Positions 1 to 3,134 of a stretch of DNA of 5,516 bases are shown here, in pieces. Location of the stretch: contig JAEZXF010000356.1 of assembly GCA_023419995.1 (NCBI GenBank), positions 1 through 5,516 of the forward strand. The letters run 5' to 3'. The notes below the pieces were generated by a model. The model searched no databases, was not told where the DNA came from, and worked only from the letters and a program-made list of their open reading frames with translations. A program made the translations under genes and the position numbers. The DNA comes from Pseudomonadota bacterium. GTDB lineage: Bacteria > Pseudomonadota > Alphaproteobacteria > Rhizobiales > Rhizobiaceae. The first letter of the stretch is position 1, and each line of letters starts with the position of its first letter.

Positions 1-363
1 CAGCCCCGAGCGACCCTCGACGAAGGCGCCGACGGCGGCGGCGTGCCGGCGCTGTGCGTCGGCGTCGACCGGGGTGCGCAGCACGGTGCCCGCCGCGTCG
101 CGCCGCTCCAGCCCGTGCACGCCGGCCGCGGGCAGGCGCAGCGGATGGAGCATGCGGTCGAGCTGGGCGATGCTGCGCCCCGAGACGACCGCCACCGCGC
201 CCCCGGCGGCCCGCGCCAGCCTGTCGAGCGCGGCAAGCGTTCCGGCCCCGACGAGGGCCCGGCCGGGGTCGGCGACGATCTCCGCCAGCGTTCCGTCGAC
301 GTCGAGGAAGAACGCCGTCCGGGCGGGCGGAAGGTCGTCGGCGAGGAAATCTTCGGCTGGCAA
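1..363 (-). CDS. otsB: Trehalose-6-phosphate phosphatase, N-terminal part (runs off left edge)
   Basis: This is a HAD-superfamily phosphatase that removes phosphate from trehalose-6-phosphate, the last step of the OtsA/OtsB trehalose pathway in the cytoplasm. The reverse strand reads without a stop from about 480 to base 1. Visible motifs are the HAD motif I AFFLDVDGTL (nucleophile Asp and acid/base Asp), motif II VAVVSGRSIAQLDRML, and the cap-proximal AAGVHGLERRD segment, all typical of OtsB. About 121 residues are present and the C-terminal half is missing. I chose the TTG at 361-363 because GGAG lies 7 nt upstream (371-374) and it puts DVDGT at residues 21-25, as is usual in the family. 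In-frame ATGs at 415-417 and 457-459 are alternatives, but their upstream sequences are poorer and they would add a basic, low-complexity leader. The gene is divergent from the secreted-protein gene at 580. Family assignment is strong and the exact start is uncertain. Confidence 0.85.
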   Translation of the reverse strand, partial: MPAEDFLADDLPPARTAFFLDVDGTLAEIVADPGRALVGAGTLAALDRLARAAGGAVAVVSGRSIAQLDRMLHPLRLPAAGVHGLERRDAAGTVLRTPVDADAQRRHAAAVGAFVEGRSGL

Positions 364-505
364 GGAGGGTCTCCGGCTTTCGCCTACCAATGCCCGGCGC
401 CGGCTCCCGTTCCGCATTCGCCGGCAAAAAGCGGCGCGATGCCCGTCTCCTTTCCCCATCGGCCCTCGGAGTCGGAAGAAAATGACGCCGGGCACGGATC
501 GGGCT

Positions 506-531
506 GGAACATTTTTCGCCGGGGCGCGGTT
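506..531 (+). promoter_or_regulatory. Candidate EcfG-type general stress promoter
   Basis: GGAAC at 506-510 is followed after 17 nt by GGTT at 528-531. The known alphaproteobacterial EcfG (PhyR/NepR-controlled) consensus is GGAAC-N16/17-cGTT, so the only difference is the first -10 base. Transcription would start near 538, leaving a leader of about 40 nt with an AGAAGGA ribosome site before the ATG at 580. This is a sequence match only; the strand and distance suit the gene at 580. Confidence 0.5.
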
Positions 532-579
532 AGGCCGCCGTCACCTACCCCCCCAACCCTCGAAAGAAGGAAACGACCG

Positions 580-963
580 ATGACCCATAAGCTTCTCATC
601 GCCGCCGCGCTCTCGCTGGGGTTCGGCACCGCCGTCGCCATGGCCCAGAACGACGTGCTCCAGCCCGATGCGGCGCCTGGGCCGGGCGCCGAAACCAGCC
701 TGCCGATGGGCTGGGACGGCGCGATCGGCGACGCGTTCTTCGCCGACCCGGCAACCGGCACGCTGCGCACCGAGGACGAGGTCCGCGCCAACTGGCAGGG
801 GCTGAGCGAGGAGCAGCAGGCGCAGGTCCGTTCGCACTGCGCCACCGTCGACACCGCCGATGCGCAGACCAACGACCAGATGACGACCGGCAGCGTCACG
901 CCGGACGAGACCATGCACACCGCGTCGATCGAGCGCGTGTGCGATTGGGTCGGCGCCATGTGA
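580..963 (+). CDS. Small secreted protein of unknown function
   Basis: I do not recognise a named family. The 127-residue product starts with a clear Sec signal peptide: Lys4, a hydrophobic stretch at residues 5-20, and a signal peptidase site AMA|QN after residue 22. The mature protein of about 105 residues is therefore probably periplasmic or released. It is acidic and contains a conserved-looking block WQGLSEEQQAQVRSHC around residues 72-87, followed by a Ser/Thr-rich stretch. It has exactly two cysteines, Cys87 and Cys121, which could form a disulfide after export. The start is set by AGAAGGA at 565-571, about 8 nt before the ATG. The reading frame stays open upstream to base 43, but that part is antisense to otsB. 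It is a single-gene unit with its own candidate stress promoter and a strong stem-loop after its stop. A stress-induced envelope role is only an inference from the promoter and the trehalose gene next door. Confidence 0.85.
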   Translation: MTHKLLIAAALSLGFGTAVAMAQNDVLQPDAAPGPGAETSLPMGWDGAIGDAFFADPATGTLRTEDEVRANWQGLSEEQQAQVRSHCATVDTADAQTNDQMTTGSVTPDETMHTASIERVCDWVGAM

Positions 964-990
964 TTCCGGCCACTCCGGACGAAGCGATGC

Positions 991-1015
991 GAGGCGGGGC
1001 CGCGTGCCCCGCCTC
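991..1015 (+). terminator. Rho-independent-like terminator hairpin
   Basis: The arms GAGGCGGGGC (991-1000) and GCCCCGCCTC (1006-1015) form a perfect 10-bp GC-rich stem with a 5-nt loop. GATTTCGTT follows on the plus strand. The hairpin begins 27 nt after the stop of the secreted-protein gene, in the 79-bp gap where two genes converge. The T-tract is short and interrupted. It fits the plus-strand gene best but could also stop transcription arriving from the minus-strand gene that ends at 1043. Confidence 0.65.
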
Positions 1016-1042
1016 GATTTCGTTCGGGCTCCGCGCGGCGGG

Positions 1043-1543
1043 CTAGAGGCCGTCGATCTTGCGGTTGTCCCCGAAATCGGGATTGGCGCCCGAGACCGCG
1101 GCGCCGAGCAGCGCCACCGCGGTGCGGAAGCGGCCGAGGCCGCCCCAGATCTGCGCATCCTCGGGGCGGAAGGAAATCAGCCTGATCGCGGGATCGTCGG
1201 CGGTCTCCCACCATGCCCTGTCCGAGACGCTGAACAGCTCGCGAATCCTCGCCCTGTCGTTGGACACGCCGGCGCAGCCGGTGATCGCGAGATAGGTGTG
1301 GGTCCTGATGTCCGCGAACGCCAGCGAGACGATGGGGAAGCGCCGGATATCGTCGTCCTTGGCGCCGGCCTCGTCGGCCAGGACGTAGATGGCGTTCTCG
1401 TGGCGGTGCGGCCGGGCGGCGACGGGCCGCGCCCGCTGGCGCTCGCCGTCCCACGTCACCAGCATGCCGATGCCGATCGATTCCACGAGTTCCCACATCG
1501 TGTGGATGGCGTCGTCGCGCGAGAGCTTGCCGAACTTCGTCAT
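1043..1543 (-). CDS. Pyridoxamine 5'-phosphate oxidase-like (general stress protein 26-type) protein
   Basis: The 166-residue cytoplasmic protein has the split-barrel flavin-binding fold of the PNPOx-like superfamily and most resembles general stress protein 26 (COG3871-type). Visible features in order are: an N-terminal helix (residues 9-23); the strands GMLVTWDGERQRARPVAARP (26-45), where the basic residues usually contact the FMN phosphate; AIYVLADEAGAKDDDIRRFP (51-70); IVSLAFADIRTHTYLAITGCAGV (71-93); then DRARIRELFS, WWETADDPAIRLISFRPEDAQIWGG (111-135). Length is normal for the family. These proteins bind flavin or related cofactors and rarely act in B6 synthesis, so a true pyridoxamine phosphate oxidase role is unlikely. 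The start ATG has only a distant GGAAGG (1557-1562, 13 nt away). The gene follows the membrane-protein gene by 36 bp and is probably co-transcribed with it. The stop TAG faces the 991-1015 hairpin. Confidence 0.88.
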   Translation of the reverse strand: MTKFGKLSRDDAIHTMWELVESIGIGMLVTWDGERQRARPVAARPHRHENAIYVLADEAGAKDDDIRRFPIVSLAFADIRTHTYLAITGCAGVSNDRARIRELFSVSDRAWWETADDPAIRLISFRPEDAQIWGGLGRFRTAVALLGAAVSGANPDFGDNRKIDGL

Positions 1544-1568
1544 TCCGGGTTCTGGGCCTTCCGGCCGT

Positions 1569-1586
1569 CTCCCCGCCCGTCAGTCG
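1569..1586. repeat. 18-bp exact direct repeat, copy 1
   Basis: CTCCCCGCCCGTCAGTCG occurs here and again, identical and in the same orientation, at 3117-3134. In both places it spans the stop codon of a minus-strand gene, encoding the final Asp, the TGA stop and the next 11 nt. Flanking bases differ at both ends. Its function is unknown. Confidence 0.85.
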
Positions 1587-1789
1587 TAGGGCAGCAGCGC
1601 CAGGCCGGTGCCGACGGCGCCGACCGCGAAGACGGCGGCGAAGCTCCACAGCAGCATCGCCGCGGCCAGCGGTTCCTGGAACAGGAGCCCGATGCCCATG
1701 AACAGCGCCAGGTAGGCAAAACCCGTCCCGAGGCCGAGGATGAAGCCGCCGGCCAGGTTGACGAGAAGGAAGCGCATGAGCGGCGTCAT
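1580..1789 (-). CDS. Small membrane protein of unknown function
   Basis: The 69-residue product is almost wholly hydrophobic. It has two predicted membrane spans, about residues 7-35 and 41-66, separated by a short FQEPL turn, and ends in LLPYD. Glycine-rich spacing (GGFILGLGTG; VGAVGTGLA) suggests tight helix packing. I do not recognise a family. The frame is open further upstream to 1909, but that part overlaps the nitrite reductase gene. The ATG at 1787-1789 is the first start outside nirK; a second ATG at 1775-1777 (MRFLLVN) is an alternative. Neither has a recognisable ribosome site. This fits the candidate promoter at 1797-1821, which would start transcription at or next to the first ATG. 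The gene is followed after 36 bp by the PNPOx-like gene, so the two probably form an operon. It could be an accessory to either neighbour; nothing in the sequence decides this. Confidence 0.72.
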   Translation of the reverse strand: MTPLMRFLLVNLAGGFILGLGTGFAYLALFMGIGLLFQEPLAAAMLLWSFAAVFAVGAVGTGLALLPYD

Positions 1790-1796
1790 GTGCCCG

Positions 1797-1821
1797 AACC
1801 GCCGCAGGGGAGGATTGTTCC
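1797..1821 (-). promoter_or_regulatory. Candidate EcfG-type promoter for the membrane protein/PNPOx-like pair
   Basis: On the minus strand GGAAC (1821-1817) is followed after exactly 16 nt by GGTT (1800-1797). This matches the EcfG consensus GGAAC-N16/17-cGTT except at the first -10 base, the same deviation as at 506-531. The -10 element ends 7 nt before the ATG at 1789, so the transcript would be leaderless or nearly so. Both elements fall in an inverted repeat (1799-1830). Confidence 0.45.
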
Positions 1822-1830
1822 CTGCGGCGG
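1799..1830 (-). terminator. Inverted repeat / possible nirK terminator overlapping a promoter
   Basis: CCGCCGCAGGG (1799-1809) and CCCTGCGGCGG (1820-1830) form a perfect 11-bp stem with a 10-nt loop. It starts 18 nt after the nirK stop in nirK's direction. The following bases (TTCGGG) give only a weak T-tail, so it may instead be an mRNA 3'-end stabiliser. It separates nirK from the two downstream genes. Confidence 0.5.
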
Positions 1831-1847
1831 CGGGGCGGTGCCGTGCC

Positions 1848-3023
1848 TCAGCCGAGGGGCTCGAATATCTCGGGGTTCTCCTCGCCCTCGACGTCCAGCC
1901 ACCCGGCAAGCCCGCGCTCGACGCGGGACAGCGAGTGGTCGACGAGGACGTAGCGCCCCGGCACGTCGAGCCTGAACTCGACGATGGTGGCGCCGCCCGC
2001 CGGGACCGTCACCGTCTGGACGTCGGTCAGGGGCGGCGACGTGACCGAGCCGTTGAGGTAGACGCGGTCGAATATCTCGCCGATGACGTGGAACGACGAC
2101 ACGAAGTTGGGGCCGCCGACCCCGAAGAAGATGCGCACCGTCTCGCCGACGGACGCCTTCAGCGGATAGTGGTCGGTCAGGGCGCCGACATGGCCGTTGA
2201 GGACGAAGTATTCCGGCCGCTCGTCGAGCAGCTTGTCGTAGCTTTCGGTGAGGGTGCCGTCGGAGCCGAACGGCTCCTCGGTGTAGATCTCTCCCTGCAT
2301 GACGTAGAACTCGCGGTCGACGGGCGGCAGCCCGCCCTCGGGCTCGACGAGGATCATGCCGTACATGCCGTTGGCGATGTGCATGGCCACCGGCGGCACG
2401 GCGCAGTGATAGACGTAGATGCCGGGGTTGAGCGCCTTGAAGCGAAAGGCCTTCTCCTCGCCGGGCGCGGCGGTGGTCGCCTCCGCTCCGCCGCCGGGGC
2501 CGGTGACGGCGTGGAAGTCGACATTGTGCGGCATCCAGCTGTCGTCGTGGTTTCGCAGGCGGACCTCGACCGTGTCGCCGACCCTGACGCGGACGAACGG
2601 CCCGGGCACCGTGCCGTTGAACGTCCAGTAGCGGAAGGTCGCCCGGGCGTCGAGCTTCGCCTCGACCTCGAGCGTCTCCAGCTCGACCTGGACGGTTTCC
2701 GGCCCGCGCTCTCCGATGGGCGGCGGCACGACCGACGGGTCGTGGGCGATGTCGTTCGCCACCGGCGACGGCACCGAATAGGCGCGCTGGCTCAGGTGCC
2801 CGGAGGGCGTGCTGCGCGACGTGTGGCCGGGAACGTGCATGGCCGTGTGCTCCTGCGCGGCCGCCTCGCCGAGCGCCAGCGAGCCGAGCGTCAGGCCGGC
2901 CGATCCCGCCAGAAGCGAGCGGCGGGAGAGCGACCCGCCGTCGTGGTCCTGCCGTCCCGTGCCGGCATGTCGGGTCGCGTCCGTCTCGGGGGCCTGCGCG
3001 AGGGGCGGTCGGTTCTCGTTCAT
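1848..3023 (-). CDS. nirK: Copper-containing nitrite reductase (AniA-like), Tat-exported
   Basis: This enzyme reduces nitrite to nitric oxide in the periplasm, the defining step of denitrification. The 391-residue product has two cupredoxin domains (about 110-230 and 235-385). From comparison with the known family, type-1 copper ligands are His166, Cys207, His215 and Met220; type-2 ligands are His171, His206 and His363; the catalytic Asp is 169 and the catalytic His is 312. All are present (MPHNVDFH, VYHCAV, AMHIANGM, SSFHVIGE, LVDHS). The wording around these motifs (HIANGMYGMILVEP, NGHVGAL, EGEENPEI) resembles Neisseria AniA more than the classic rhizobial NirK. The N-terminus carries a Tat signal: LSRRSLLAG at 32-40, hydrophobic to about 52, AAA|QE cleavage near 56, with a long polar stretch before the twin arginines. 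A His-containing linker (59-76) follows. The ATG has GAGG 8 nt upstream. It lies 104 bp after the PQQ dehydrogenase stop with no clear terminator or FNR/NnrR palindrome between. Confidence 0.93.
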   Translation of the reverse strand: MNENRPPLAQAPETDATRHAGTGRQDHDGGSLSRRSLLAGSAGLTLGSLALGEAAAQEHTAMHVPGHTSRSTPSGHLSQRAYSVPSPVANDIAHDPSVVPPPIGERGPETVQVELETLEVEAKLDARATFRYWTFNGTVPGPFVRVRVGDTVEVRLRNHDDSWMPHNVDFHAVTGPGGGAEATTAAPGEEKAFRFKALNPGIYVYHCAVPPVAMHIANGMYGMILVEPEGGLPPVDREFYVMQGEIYTEEPFGSDGTLTESYDKLLDERPEYFVLNGHVGALTDHYPLKASVGETVRIFFGVGGPNFVSSFHVIGEIFDRVYLNGSVTSPPLTDVQTVTVPAGGATIVEFRLDVPGRYVLVDHSLSRVERGLAGWLDVEGEENPEIFEPLG

Positions 3024-3116
3024 CGTTTCGTCCTCGGTTGCTGATGCTTGTCGCGGCGCGGACAGCGGCTTCCCTTCGCCCCCTGTCGGGAGCAGCCGTC
3101 GCGTCGTTTCCGTGAG

Positions 3117-3134
3117 CTCCCCGCCCGTCAGTCG
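3117..3134. repeat. 18-bp exact direct repeat, copy 2
   Basis: This copy is identical to 1569-1586 and is placed the same way over a stop codon, here that of the PQQ-dependent dehydrogenase. The GGGGAG inside it, read on the minus strand, is about 93 nt from the nirK start, too far to serve as a ribosome site. Confidence 0.85.

Noticed and set aside
43..579. Upstream in-frame extension of the secreted-protein gene
   Set aside because: It is antisense to otsB, and the signal peptide and ribosome site fix the start at 580.
384..1649. 421-codon minus-strand reading frame
   Set aside because: It crosses three better genes and the intergenic terminator. Its product is Arg/Ala/Gly-rich low-complexity sequence typical of out-of-frame GC-rich DNA, with no recognisable domain.
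1004..1975. 323-codon plus-strand frame
   Set aside because: It is antisense to the PNPOx-like and membrane-protein genes, begins inside the terminator hairpin, and has low-complexity composition.
1740..3044. 434-codon plus-strand frame antisense to nirK
   Set aside because: nirK on the other strand has a full set of copper ligands and a ribosome site. The antisense frame reads as Arg/Val/Asp/Gly-rich noise and is explained by codon bias.
3030..3060. TTGCTGATGCTTG as a possible FNR/NnrR box ahead of nirK
   Set aside because: The right half-site should end in CAA to make the TTG-N8-CAA type palindrome. It reads CTTG, so the dyad fails.
3061..3087. GACAG/CTGTC arms as a terminator between the PQQ dehydrogenase and nirK
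   Set aside because: There are only 5 bp of pairing around a loop of about 17 nt and no T-tract follows on the minus strand.
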